From positions 408,686 to 472,685 of the forward strand of contig LCHW01000001.1 of the NCBI GenBank assembly GCA_001000675.1: DNA of 64,000 nt, read 5' to 3'. The position numbers and the translations under genes are program-made. Below the pieces are notes generated by a model. That model had not been told where the DNA came from, did not search any database, and saw only the letters and a list, made by a program, of their open reading frames with translations. Origin of the DNA: Candidatus Wolfebacteria bacterium GW2011_GWE2_44_13. Lineage in GTDB: Bacteria > Patescibacteria > Paceibacteria > UBA6257 > UBA9933. This document shows positions 33,296 through 41,303 of the stretch, piece by piece; the first letter of the stretch is position 1; each line of letters begins with the position of its first letter.

Positions 33296-33754
33296 TTACT
33301 GTTCCGGATTAAGCATTACTACTATCTTCGCATCAACGCCGTGGCCGAGGGGGATTGCGACTTCGTTTGCGCCGAGCGTTTTGATTGGCTTTTCTAGCTC
33401 AACTTTCACAACCCCCTTTTCTTTTCCGAGCGGAGATAGCTTTGATTTAATTGCCTCTTCTACTTCGTGTTTTGTTACGGAGCCAAATACTTCATTATGC
33501 TTGCCAACTTTTGTTGTGAACGTAAAAGGGCTTTCGTTCATTGCTTTTACTGATGCGAGCAACTCTTCTACGAGTCTCTGTTGCTGCTTTTCCTTGCTTT
33601 CCTTTTGTACTTGCAACTCGTGTGTTGCTTGACCTGTCGCAACCTTAACTAATCCTTTTGGGATAAGGAGGTTTTTGGCATGGCCATCGGAGACGTTTTT
33701 CACGTCGCCTTTTTTACCGAGACCTTTTACGTCTGCTAGGAATATTACCTTCAT
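33296..33754 (-). CDS. rplI: 50S ribosomal protein L9
   Basis: 152 residues. The N-terminal domain MKVIFLADVKGLGKKGDVKNVSDGHAKNLLIPKGLV is the L9 signature, followed by the long connecting helix and the C-terminal domain. The leader on this strand contains family-2 repeat copy B, which ends nine bases before the ATG, so the structured element could influence L9 expression. No ribosome site is visible. Confidence 0.96.
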   Translation of the reverse strand: MKVIFLADVKGLGKKGDVKNVSDGHAKNLLIPKGLVKVATGQATHELQVQKESKEKQQQRLVEELLASVKAMNESPFTFTTKVGKHNEVFGSVTKHEVEEAIKSKLSPLGKEKGVVKVELEKPIKTLGANEVAIPLGHGVDAKIVVMLNPEQ

Positions 33755-33762
33755 GTTTTTTT

Positions 33763-33908
33763 AAATATTCCTATATTTGTCGAACTGCTTCGTTGCGGGC
33801 CCCTGTTGTCTCGGTCATCGTACAATTAGCACGTTTCCCTCGCCAACTCTCCCCTGCCTACCGGCAGGCAGGCGCGCCTCGCATTTCATCCAAATCTAGA
33901 AATATTTT
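33763..33908. repeat. Structured intergenic repeat, family 2, copy B
   Basis: Partner of 24939-25063 in the same orientation. The minus strand has TTGGATGAAATGCGAGGC, the loop GCTAATTGT closed by CGT/ACG (GATGT/ACATC in copy A), and GGGGCCCG. A CCTGCC/GGCAGG hairpin is inserted. The closing stem (AAATATT...AAATATTT) is imperfect. It lies between ctp and rplI, in the rplI leader. Confidence 0.7.
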
Positions 33909-33929
33909 TTAAATTATTCTGGATACTTT

Positions 33930-35186
33930 TTATTTCAGTTGTTCTTTAAGCACCTCAACTGCCTTATCGAATTGCGGATCTTTTTCTGCCTTTACATCTT
34001 CTTCGGTTATAGCAATTTTTACATCAGGGGTAAGCCCGTTTTTGTCGATGACGGTTCCGTTTGGCGTGAGCCAATGTGCAATCGTTATCTTTACCATCGC
34101 GTCCGCTTTGAGCGGAATTAATTCTTGCACGCTCCCCTTTCCAAAGCTTTTTTCTCCGACGAGCTTAGCGCCATTATTATCGCGTAATGCTCCAGCGAGA
34201 ATTTCAGATGCCGATGCTGACCCTTGGTTAATAAGTACTACTGTTGGCGTGTTGCGAAATACCGGAAGACCTTGTGCTTCGAAATTTTCGTGCCCATCGT
34301 TATCTGCCTTAAACTTTTCGGTTACGACAACACTTCCTCGATCAACAAACCATCCCGCGATGTTTACTGATGCATCGAGATATCCTCCTGGATTGTTACG
34401 TAAGTCGAGAATAATCCCCTTTGGATTTTTGTCTATTGCTCCTGCAACTGCTTGATAGAAAAGAAGTGGAGATTTTTCGTAAAAGTTATAAAGCTGAATG
34501 TATAGGATTTTTCCGTTAGCATCTTCTTTGCCTGCGTCATTGACCATCTTCCAATCGAGTGTTGGGATTTGAATCGCATCACGTACTATTGGAAAATCTT
34601 TTGTATCAGACCATCCTTCGCGAAATAAGGTTAGTGTTACAGTTGTTCCCTTTTCGCCACGAATTTTCCCTACTGCAGTTTCTGTGGTAAGACCATGCGT
34701 ATCTTCATCATTTATCTTTACAATTGCATCGCCCGCTTTTATGCCTGCTCGTTCAGCAGGTGTATTTTTTAACGGTGCTACTACAACAAGTTGTTCGTTT
34801 CGAATACCTATTTCTGCTCCAATACCTCCGAATTCTCCACTAATCTCTTGGGCAAAATCGTCTGCTTCTTTGGGTGGCATGAATACGGAATAAGGATCAC
34901 CAGTAGATGCGAGCATGCCCGAGATTGCCCCATAGACCTTCTCTTGCTCGGTTATATTCTTTGCATCGACGTATTTATCATCGAGAACCTTCCATGCGTC
35001 CCAAAACAAGCTAAAATCAGCGTTTGTTTCCTTGCCGTCTTCTAGATTCGTTACTCCTTTTACAATAGTGAGCTTTGGTTGTTCAGCTCCCTTGCGATAT
35101 CCATACGAAAAACTCGCACCTCCGAGAAGGACGATTATTAGTACGATACTAACCGCAAGTGCTATGCGTGTTGCCAGTTTTTTCAT
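33930..35186 (-). CDS. ctp: C-terminal processing peptidase (S41, PDZ)
   Basis: 418 residues. N-terminal membrane anchor (IALAVSIVLIIVLLGGASF), PDZ domain (about 105-185, ISGEFGGIGAEIG through AGIKAGDAIVKIN), then the S41 core with NQGSASASEILAGALRDN (catalytic Ser) and GEKSFGKGSVQ (catalytic Lys). It degrades or trims exported proteins. It opens a minus-strand stretch whose next genes are rplI and the small operon. Confidence 0.95.
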   Translation of the reverse strand: MKKLATRIALAVSIVLIIVLLGGASFSYGYRKGAEQPKLTIVKGVTNLEDGKETNADFSLFWDAWKVLDDKYVDAKNITEQEKVYGAISGMLASTGDPYSVFMPPKEADDFAQEISGEFGGIGAEIGIRNEQLVVVAPLKNTPAERAGIKAGDAIVKINDEDTHGLTTETAVGKIRGEKGTTVTLTLFREGWSDTKDFPIVRDAIQIPTLDWKMVNDAGKEDANGKILYIQLYNFYEKSPLLFYQAVAGAIDKNPKGIILDLRNNPGGYLDASVNIAGWFVDRGSVVVTEKFKADNDGHENFEAQGLPVFRNTPTVVLINQGSASASEILAGALRDNNGAKLVGEKSFGKGSVQELIPLKADAMVKITIAHWLTPNGTVIDKNGLTPDVKIAITEEDVKAEKDPQFDKAVEVLKEQLK

Positions 35187-35198
35187 TGCTCCATTGTA

Positions 35199-35780
35199 TC
35201 AAACGGAGGGCTTGAAGTCTATTGATTTTACAATCGAATATGTTGCCCCTGTGCTATCTAGGCGCGATTCCATAAGGTCTATGGTCGCAGGTGTAAATGT
35301 GAGCGTGCTCGGAAATGTGGTTACATGCCCCTCTATTTTTCTTCCCTCGGGAAGATTGGCGATATTAATATGCCCATGATATGCCGGATGCGCTTCTCCT
35401 TTTTGAAAAATACCCTTTGCAGCGAGCCCCTGCTCAATCATATGTTTTAGCTGCCCAAGTGCTTCATTGGTTGGCGTTATGGTTGTTATCCAAATCATAC
35501 GCGGTGGTCGCTTTGGTGGTGCGGTTGTGAGCGTTCGCAGAGAAACAACCGGTGTACTTATTTTTGTTACCACAGTGTGTAACACATCCTCAATAACCGA
35601 AAGCGCTTCCTCGGGCTGGTTTCCTAAAAATTTAATTGTTAGATGCCAATTATTTTCTGGTATCGGATGCGCATCTGTATACAATTCCGCAACATTCTTT
35701 TTATCTAAATCAACCGCATTGCGAATAGTTGTTTTGATGTCTTGGGGAAGATTGATTGCGATAAATAGTTTATGTTCCAT
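35199..35780 (-). CDS. thpR: RNA 2',3'-cyclic phosphodiesterase / 2'-5' RNA ligase family
   Basis: 193 residues of the 2H phosphoesterase superfamily. The first catalytic motif is intact (NWHLTIKFLG, HxT). The second reads HGHINIANL, so the usual HxT/S appears as HxN. This could lower activity. It lies 12 bases from ctp on the same strand. Confidence 0.88.
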   Translation of the reverse strand: MEHKLFIAINLPQDIKTTIRNAVDLDKKNVAELYTDAHPIPENNWHLTIKFLGNQPEEALSVIEDVLHTVVTKISTPVVSLRTLTTAPPKRPPRMIWITTITPTNEALGQLKHMIEQGLAAKGIFQKGEAHPAYHGHINIANLPEGRKIEGHVTTFPSTLTFTPATIDLMESRLDSTGATYSIVKSIDFKPSV

Positions 35781-35788
35781 ATATATGT

Positions 35789-36874
35789 TTACGGCTGAAG
35801 AATATCCTCTGTCCTTCCGTTTATTGCAATAACAACTTCCTTTACGCTTGGGAATTGTTTAAGTGTTTCGGTAATTTGTGCGCGAATAGCGGTTACGCGA
35901 CATGAACCACCAACTGCTTTATCAAGCTCTTCGGAAAAATCTATATACGCCACTCCATTTTCGATAGTGAGCGTGTTAATGCGCACGTTCGGATTGATGT
36001 TGGTAAAATAATCAGCAGCCTTCTCTGCCTCCATTGGTCCTTTAAGAAGTTCTTCGATTGCTGCACGCCCTATCCCTTCGGTCCATGGTATTTCGCGTGT
36101 CGATGGAAAAACTTTGTCACAGAGAAATGCCGGATCAAGTTTGCTGTTATTAAAAAAGACATTAATTTTTATCGACGATAACTCAAAATTAACAGGCACC
36201 TCAAACGATTTTTCGTGTTCCTTTAATCCGCTTGGATTGTCATTTCTAAAAATTAAGAATCCGGTTTTTGTGGTTGGCTTTTTGAATTCGAATTCTCCCT
36301 TGAACGGAACGAGTGATTCGGACATCCAGTCTTCGGTAGCAGTTACATAATGCTTCCCGAGTAGTTTTCGGTTTGCATCGATAATTTCTACGCCAAACAC
36401 TGCCTCGAAGTACCACATACCTCTCGCTAATCCTTCGACGAGTAATGGGCTTGTTGCTACAGTATTTTCTGTTGGGATCGTTATAATAATTTCTGGACTT
36501 GTGATGATACGAATATCATTCGCGAGCATTGCATTTTTTGCGATTGACTCCCCTTTTCCTTCTATAGTGTATCCAATATGTATAAGCGAACTTTCTACGG
36601 ATTTATTTTTTTCATCAACAAATTTTGTTTCTGGGGTAAAGGCTATTTGTATTTCTTCTGTTGTTGATACATCTTTTATGGTTATGATTTTTGCGCTTTG
36701 CATAACCTGAATAACTTCACCACGCACCGTTTTGTTCATGCGTATAATACCATCTTTTTGTGAAGTGGGTGGGACGATTTTTTCTGGCCTCTGTTGCCAT
36801 AGCACAACCATGCCAATAATAAGCGCAGCTCCGATTAGTGCAACTGTTGTGAAGAAAAAGGCTCGTGATCTCAT
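35789..36874 (-). CDS. Membrane-anchored Gmad2-GerMN domain protein
   Basis: 361 residues from the Met of MRSRAFFFTTVALIGAALIIG, which is the membrane anchor. An OB-like region (about 50-110) follows, then a Gmad2 immunoglobulin-like domain (VATSPLLVEGLARG...FEVPVNFEL, about 130-225) and a GerMN domain (INVFFNN...LLKGPMEAEKAADYF...AYIDFSEEL, about 235-345). These domains occur in sporulation proteins but also on the surface of non-sporulating CPR bacteria. Role unknown, probably envelope binding. A 48-codon upstream extension is rejected because it overlaps the sugar dehydrogenase gene and lacks a membrane start. Confidence 0.83.
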   Translation of the reverse strand: MRSRAFFFTTVALIGAALIIGMVVLWQQRPEKIVPPTSQKDGIIRMNKTVRGEVIQVMQSAKIITIKDVSTTEEIQIAFTPETKFVDEKNKSVESSLIHIGYTIEGKGESIAKNAMLANDIRIITSPEIIITIPTENTVATSPLLVEGLARGMWYFEAVFGVEIIDANRKLLGKHYVTATEDWMSESLVPFKGEFEFKKPTTKTGFLIFRNDNPSGLKEHEKSFEVPVNFELSSIKINVFFNNSKLDPAFLCDKVFPSTREIPWTEGIGRAAIEELLKGPMEAEKAADYFTNINPNVRINTLTIENGVAYIDFSEELDKAVGGSCRVTAIRAQITETLKQFPSVKEVVIAINGRTEDILQP

Positions 36875-36885
36875 ATGGTTACAGT

Positions 36886-38187
36886 CTATTGCTTGTTTGT
36901 TATTGGTGCAAGTCGATATATAACGCCTGCCTTGTCGTCGGAAATATATGCGGCTCCGTTTGCGTGAAATAGAATATCTACTGGGCGACCAAGCGTTTTT
37001 TGTTCGCCATCTATCCACCCCGTGATAAAGTCCGTTACACCTTCATATGTGCCATTTGCATTGAACTGATGGCGTACGATTTTGTAACCGGTTGGCACGC
37101 TGCGATTCCATGATCCATGATATGCGACTAAAAGGTCGTTATGATATTCTTCTGGCCAGCTATTCGGAATAAATGCGAGCCCAAGTGGGGCAGAATGCGC
37201 TTGAATGTCGATGTAGCTCGGGGTTTCGAAAGGCTCCATGCACGGGTTGCGGAAATAGGTATTTTTATCAAATTCCGTATCATGGCTGTTTTTCCCGTAA
37301 CAAATTGGCCACCCATAATTGCCGCCCTGCTTGATGATATTGATCTCGTCCGGAGGGGTATTATCGCCTAAGAGGTCTCGGCCCATTTCCGTGGCCCAAA
37401 TGTCTCCTGTGAGTGGGTTAAAAGCCATAAAAACGGCGTTACGAAGCCCTCTAGCGAACGTTTCTGTCTTTCCTGTACCGATGTCTATTTTTGCAATTGT
37501 CGCCCTATTGGGGTCGTTTTCGTTGCAAACATTGCAGGACGAACCAATGGAAACAAGGAGGTTGTTTTTGTACGGCAACAGTGTTCGCGTACTGTGCCCT
37601 CCGCCACTCGGGAGGGATGCAATAACCCGTTTGTTAGTTGCGGTTAAGGCTGCTGCGTCGTAGGTAAATTCACTTACTTTATCTGTTTCAGCGACGTATA
37701 GTTTGCATATATTTTCTTGTGCGCACTGCACAAGAATGCCATGGGGTGCGTTTAATCCGGAAACGACTATTTTTGTCTCGTCGCTTTTACCGTCGTTGTT
37801 TGTATCGATAAGCGCGACTACGTTCCCCTTACCCGGAATACTTGCGAGTAAAACATTGCTAGGATCAGTCGTTAGTACGCGCGGATCATTTAAATCTTTA
37901 GCAAAAATAGAAAGTGAAAATCCTTGCGGTATACGGAGCGGTCCTTGGGATATAACTGGCGCTGTTTGTTTAGGCGGCTTTGGCGTTGCCGTCGTGGTTG
38001 TTGGTGTCGCCTGCTCTTCTGGTTGCGATACCGATGTAGATGCTTGTTCGATAAGTCTCACGATGTCTTGCTCCGGCTTTGTGATTGCGGGCCAAATACC
38101 TCGGAGTTGTGTCCAATATACTATCGTTCCTCCGACAACCGCGAGTGCAATAAGTATTCCTCCTGTGGTGAGAATTATTTTTTTCAT
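36886..38187 (-). CDS. Exported PQQ-dependent sugar dehydrogenase-like beta-propeller
   Basis: 433 residues. N-terminal membrane anchor, a Thr/Pro-rich linker (ATPTTTTATPKPPKQ), then a six-bladed GSDH-type propeller: PRVLTTDPSNVLLAS, NAPHGILV, GGHSTRTLL, GLRNAVFMAFNPLTGDIWATEMGRD, GGNYGWPICYG, VDILFHANGAAYISDD. The family oxidises sugars with PQQ, but no PQQ genes are visible here. Substrate and cofactor use are inferred. The start overlaps the end of the SOD gene. Confidence 0.88.
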   Translation of the reverse strand: MKKIILTTGGILIALAVVGGTIVYWTQLRGIWPAITKPEQDIVRLIEQASTSVSQPEEQATPTTTTATPKPPKQTAPVISQGPLRIPQGFSLSIFAKDLNDPRVLTTDPSNVLLASIPGKGNVVALIDTNNDGKSDETKIVVSGLNAPHGILVQCAQENICKLYVAETDKVSEFTYDAAALTATNKRVIASLPSGGGHSTRTLLPYKNNLLVSIGSSCNVCNENDPNRATIAKIDIGTGKTETFARGLRNAVFMAFNPLTGDIWATEMGRDLLGDNTPPDEINIIKQGGNYGWPICYGKNSHDTEFDKNTYFRNPCMEPFETPSYIDIQAHSAPLGLAFIPNSWPEEYHNDLLVAYHGSWNRSVPTGYKIVRHQFNANGTYEGVTDFITGWIDGEQKTLGRPVDILFHANGAAYISDDKAGVIYRLAPITNKQ

Positions 38188-38795
38188 ATATGTTCAGTAT
38201 AATTTTGTCCTACAACTTTCCAGTCGAGTACGTTCCACCAGTTTTGAATATATTCGGCTCTTCGATTTTGATAATGAAGATAATATGCGTGTTCCCAAAT
38301 ATCGATAACCATAAGGGGCGTGTCTCCCGTCATGAGTGGATTATCATGTCCTTGGGTTGAAGTAATGGTAAGTTTTTTATTGGTCGCGTCGAATACTAAC
38401 CATACCCAGCCGCTTCCGAAAAGATTTGTTGCTGCCACAGTAAACTGTTCTTTAAATGCGACAATACTACCGAAGTCGTCGACAATTGCCTTCCCTAATT
38501 CTTCGGGAATATCTTCCTGCGCAGTTGGGCTCATGCAATTCCAATAGAATGTATGGCTAAAATGTCCGCCTGCGTTATTACGAACGGTTGTGCGAATTGT
38601 TTCAGGGATTTCATCGAGCATCGCGATGAGCTCTTCGGCGGTTTTGTCTTGTAGTTCGGGATATTTTTCAAGCGCTGTGTTGAGTTTATCGACGTACGAT
38701 TGATGATGTTTGCTGTGATGAATTTCGAGTGTTCGCGCATCGATAAATGGCTCGAGTGCATTGTATGCATACGGAAGCGGTGAAAGTTGGTGCAT
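38184..38795 (-). CDS. sodA: Fe/Mn superoxide dismutase
   Basis: 203 residues. Metal ligands are all visible: His in LEIHHSKHHQSYV, His in GGHFSHTFYW, and Asp/His in VIDIWEHAYYLHYQN. Length and motifs are typical. The choice between Fe and Mn is not decidable by eye. It implies exposure to oxygen. Its stop region overlaps the start of the sugar dehydrogenase gene. Confidence 0.97.
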   Translation of the reverse strand: MHQLSPLPYAYNALEPFIDARTLEIHHSKHHQSYVDKLNTALEKYPELQDKTAEELIAMLDEIPETIRTTVRNNAGGHFSHTFYWNCMSPTAQEDIPEELGKAIVDDFGSIVAFKEQFTVAATNLFGSGWVWLVFDATNKKLTITSTQGHDNPLMTGDTPLMVIDIWEHAYYLHYQNRRAEYIQNWWNVLDWKVVGQNYTEHI

Positions 38796-38851
38796 AAAAA
38801 TAAGTTGGTTAGGTTACGCTCGACGTTGCTTCTATTATATCAAATAGTAAC

Positions 38852-38878
38852 AAAAAACGCCCCCGAGTGGGGGCGTTG
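38852..38878 (-). terminator. Terminator of the pseudopilin cassette
   Basis: Minus strand AACGCCCCC/GGGGGCGTT hairpin followed by six T. Confidence 0.9.
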
Positions 38879-38881
38879 AAA

Positions 38882-39172
38882 CTACTTGTGAAACGTGTAA
38901 TTGAATAACACGTTTGAGTCCAGAAAATAGGTAATCGTCTGGCTTCCTTCACGCACAGTGATCTCTGAGTAGCTAAAGAGATTTCGTTTTGTCTTGATGA
39001 CTTCGGTGATAGTTGGATGATCTACTCGCAGTTCTTTTAGAACGCCGTCCGACGTCCACCATGCATTGTTCGTGGGGATGACTACTACGTTCACTACCAC
39101 GATTAGCGCGATAACGATAACGATTATCAGCTCGATAAGCGTGTATCCTTTGCAATTACGAAGGTTGGTCAT
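38882..39172 (-). CDS. Type IV pilin-like (pseudopilin) protein
   Basis: 96 residues from MTNLRNCKGYTLIELIIV. It has a short positively charged leader, the prepilin peptidase site G/YTLIE with Glu at +5, and a hydrophobic helix, then a small domain ending FNYTFHK. AAGGAG lies eight bases before the ATG, fixing the start; an upstream extension of 53 codons overlaps the next gene and is rejected. No assembly ATPase, prepilin peptidase or platform gene is in the window, so partners must be elsewhere. Cassette class. Confidence 0.82.
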   Translation of the reverse strand: MTNLRNCKGYTLIELIIVIVIALIVVVNVVVIPTNNAWWTSDGVLKELRVDHPTITEVIKTKRNLFSYSEITVREGSQTITYFLDSNVLFNYTFHK

Positions 39173-39210
39173 GGCCCTGCTCCTTTTGTTGAATGCTTTG
39201 AACGATGCGT

Positions 39211-39492
39211 TTATGCCTCGTCCAAGAACTTGATGAAGATCAACGGCATCTTGCGTATTTCGTGCCGTCCATGCAACAAATTCACGACTCGCTGCACTTC
39301 CTGGAATGCTTTGATATCCGGGGCGACGCATTCGAGATACGGAAACGGATCGCCTAAATGATCGGCGACTTTTGACTGAACAATTTCGGTCACGAGTTTA
39401 TGTGCCATACGGGATGACAACGCGGTAACGATTTCTCGGCGAATTTTTTCCGCCTCCACTTCTCCAACTCCATGAATCTTCACAATAATCAT
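39211..39492 (-). CDS. 93-residue hypothetical protein, tandem paralogue 1
   Basis: Starts MIIVKIHGVGEVEAEKIRRE and ends GRHEIRKMPLIFIKFLDEA. It matches the neighbour at 39615-39896 over its whole length: IHG near the start, PYLECVAPD / PYLKCTAHD, EVQRVV, GR.EI.KMPL. The pattern suggests a compact alpha/beta domain. No known family recognised. AGGAGG lies seven bases before the ATG, with its own promoter. The pseudopilin gene follows 38 bases on without a terminator, so they are probably co-transcribed. Confidence 0.7.
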   Translation of the reverse strand: MIIVKIHGVGEVEAEKIRREIVTALSSRMAHKLVTEIVQSKVADHLGDPFPYLECVAPDIKAFQEVQRVVNLLHGRHEIRKMPLIFIKFLDEA

Positions 39493-39531
39493 CGGTTGTC
39501 CTCCTGTGTGAGAGTTAATAGTGCTGATTAG

Positions 39532-39560
39532 ATTAAATAATAATATATAAAATATGTCAA
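39532..39560 (-). promoter_or_regulatory. Promoter of paralogue 1 / pseudopilin
   Basis: Minus strand TTGACA, 17 bases, TTTAAT, directly after the terminator of the preceding gene. Confidence 0.75.
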
Positions 39561-39563
39561 ACT

Positions 39564-39587
39564 AAAAACGCCCCGAGGTGGGGCGTT
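39564..39587 (-). terminator. Terminator of paralogue 2
   Basis: Minus strand AACGCCCC/GGGGCGTT hairpin with T-run. Confidence 0.9.
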
Positions 39588-39614
39588 GGGTGTATTTCGA
39601 GTTATCAAATACAG

Positions 39615-39896
39615 CTATGAAGCATCGGAGAGCTCCACGTATAACAAAGGCATTTTTGGAATTTCGTAACGCCCCTGCAGTATCGTAACAACTCGCTGCA
39701 CTTCCCTGAAGCTTCGACGATCATGCGCAGTGCATTTGAGATACGGGCACTTCTCTTCCCTGTGGTTCTCGATGTTGGACAAAATAATTTCAATCACGAG
39801 AACTCTTTGTAATGGGATTGATGCTGCGTTGAATATCTTTGTCCGCAGTGCCTGTGCGTCGCTCGTGTTGGCGCCGTGAATTTCTAAGATCGTCAT
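39615..39896 (-). CDS. 93-residue hypothetical protein, tandem paralogue 2
   Basis: Starts MTILEIHGANTSDAQALRTK and ends GRYEIPKMPLLYVELSDAS. Same length as paralogue 1 and clearly homologous by eye, so it comes from a tandem duplication. The ATG is fixed by GGGAGG about nine bases upstream and by alignment with the paralogue; longer in-frame extensions are rejected. It follows the 86-residue gene by 20 bases and probably shares its promoter. Confidence 0.7.
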   Translation of the reverse strand: MTILEIHGANTSDAQALRTKIFNAASIPLQRVLVIEIILSNIENHREEKCPYLKCTAHDRRSFREVQRVVTILQGRYEIPKMPLLYVELSDAS

Positions 39897-39916
39897 GCGG
39901 GCTACCTCCCTTTGTC

Positions 39917-40177
39917 TTAGTCTGCCGCGGGGCGCAAGCGCCCAGTTTCCTCGAAATACTCGATCTCCTCGAGAATCATGAGTCGCGCGCCGACGATATC
40001 GAGTGCGTCGGGAGTTGCCTCGTAAAAGAGGAGCAACTGCAAGACCTTTTCGATAATGTGTTGGCTTAACGTTTCCGGCTCTATGCCGGTGGGGCCCTTC
40101 TTTTCCGTTGCCCATCGATAGAGGTCTCCGTAATTCGCGAGTTTTGCCACCTCGTCGCCGATCTGTTCGCTGTCCAT
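39917..40177 (-). CDS. 86-residue hypothetical protein, cassette class
   Basis: Acidic, helical small protein starting MDSEQIGDEVAKLANYGDLYRW and ending FEETGRLRPAAD. No family recognised. GAGGTGA lies about eight bases before the ATG, and a consensus promoter stands further up. A long in-frame upstream extension would cross that promoter and a terminator and is rejected. Confidence 0.62.
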   Translation of the reverse strand: MDSEQIGDEVAKLANYGDLYRWATEKKGPTGIEPETLSQHIIEKVLQLLLFYEATPDALDIVGARLMILEEIEYFEETGRLRPAAD

Positions 40178-40216
40178 AGACGTCACCTCGTTTTTAGGAT
40201 GTTTTGAGCTGTCCCT

Positions 40217-40245
40217 ACTGTATTTATTTTTTGTAACGATGTCAA
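40217..40245 (-). promoter_or_regulatory. Promoter of the 86-residue gene and paralogue 2
   Basis: Minus strand TTGACA, 17 bases, TACAGT; same boxes as the promoter at 40625-40653. Confidence 0.78.
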
Positions 40246-40248
40246 ACA

Positions 40249-40272
40249 AAAAACGCCCCGAGATGGGGCGTT
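40249..40272 (-). terminator. Terminator of the 100-residue gene
   Basis: Minus strand ACGCCCC/GGGGCGT hairpin with six T. Confidence 0.9.
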
Positions 40273-40277
40273 TGGCA

Positions 40278-40580
40278 TTACCGCGGACGGTATGCGATAA
40301 CCTGCACGACTTCGATGTCGTACGTTTCTGCTGCGCAGAGATGTTCGCAGGAATCGATGAGCCCGATGATGCTGCGATGGTCCTCATCGGGAGTGATGTA
40401 TGCCCGCAGAAACGGACGATTTCCTTGGCGCTCAACGCGCTCGCATACGCCGTTGACGACCGTGATACGGCAATCTTTTCCTGGTCTGTGATGCCGGATG
40501 TGCCTCCTGAGCTTGTTTCGATCGTGAATCATTTCTTCGAATTCGTGTCCTGGTCTGCCTCCAAACTCGATGTGTATCAT
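40278..40580 (-). CDS. 100-residue hypothetical protein, cassette class
   Basis: Starts MIHIEFGGRPGHEFEEMIHD, basic and His/Arg-rich in the first half (KLRRHIRHHRPGKD), then CRITVVNGVCERVERQG and a C-terminal part with CEHLCAAETYDIEVVQVIAY. Four Cys and several His might bind a metal. No family recognised. GGAGG lies seven bases before the ATG; own promoter and terminator. Confidence 0.65.
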   Translation of the reverse strand: MIHIEFGGRPGHEFEEMIHDRNKLRRHIRHHRPGKDCRITVVNGVCERVERQGNRPFLRAYITPDEDHRSIIGLIDSCEHLCAAETYDIEVVQVIAYRPR

Positions 40581-40624
40581 GGAAACCTCCTCTCTCCTTC
40601 GATTAGGGTGATGGAGCTACTCGC

Positions 40625-40653
40625 ACTGTAAGTATTTTAGGAGAAAATGTCAA
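40625..40653 (-). promoter_or_regulatory. Promoter of the 100-residue gene
   Basis: Minus strand TTGACA, 17 bases, TACAGT. Confidence 0.78.
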
Positions 40654-40676
40654 ACTAAAAACGCCTCGCGGCGTCT

Positions 40677-41303
40677 TTATGCTGAAATTATTTTAAGTGT
40701 ATCGTTATCGACCCATATTGCTTGGTTGTCATGCAGTAATATGAGCGGTTCTGCGTGGTTGGAGAGCTCCTTAATAATCTCGGCATATTCACTTGCGAAT
40801 TCCGGATTATTGCAGTGCGGAATGACGCCGAAGTTGATAAGCCCTAATCCCCTTCTGTTGGGGACGGTATCGAGAAATTCTTTCTCACCCTCGTCAAACG
40901 CAAATAGGGCGAGTGATTCAGAAATAATCATTGAGCCTGCGCTTGATCCTGTATAGATAACAGATTCGCTTTTTACTGCGTCGATAATACTCTGCCCTAG
41001 ATTTTTTTCTCGTAATAATCCGACGAGATAAAAAACACTTCCGCCGGCAATATGTAGAATGTCTGTATCCTCGAGTGCCTGTGTGAGCGCTCCCGTCGAA
41101 GTGGTTCGTAGGTCTATATCAGTCAGCTTGTAGCCGAGCTCCGTGAATTTAATTCGATCATTACTTACCCACCATGCATCTTTTGTAGGATAGTTGTCAG
41201 ATGCATTTGCAATAAATAAAACTTTTGTAGCCGCTTTGTTTTGCAAAAGCGGCTTAAGGAGTGGAAGGGTTTTATCGATTGCGGATGCGAGGAAGAGTTT
41301 CAT
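40677..41303 (-). CDS. Peptidase family S51 (PepE/cyanophycinase-like)
   Basis: 208 residues. The nucleophile elbow YTGSSAGSMI carries the Ser, HIAGGSVFYLV is the preceding glycine-rich strand, and VIPHCNNPEF supplies the His. That fits the S51 dipeptidase E group, which cleaves Asp-X dipeptides. Cytoplasmic. The start abuts the stop of the next upstream gene. A small GACGCCGCGAGGCGT-like hairpin ends it. Confidence 0.87.
   Translation of the reverse strand: MKLFLASAIDKTLPLLKPLLQNKAATKVLFIANASDNYPTKDAWWVSNDRIKFTELGYKLTDIDLRTTSTGALTQALEDTDILHIAGGSVFYLVGLLREKNLGQSIIDAVKSESVIYTGSSAGSMIISESLALFAFDEGEKEFLDTVPNRRGLGLINFGVIPHCNNPEFASEYAEIIKELSNHAEPLILLHDNQAIWVDNDTLKIISA

Noticed and set aside
33842..33880. 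Independent short repeat CCTGCCTACCGGCAGGCAGG
   Set aside because: It is a hairpin insertion within family-2 copy B rather than a separate element; no second full copy was seen here.
40239..40631. Plus-strand 130-residue ORF
   Set aside because: Covers the terminator, gene and leader of the 100-residue minus-strand gene, which has a proper ribosome site and promoter.
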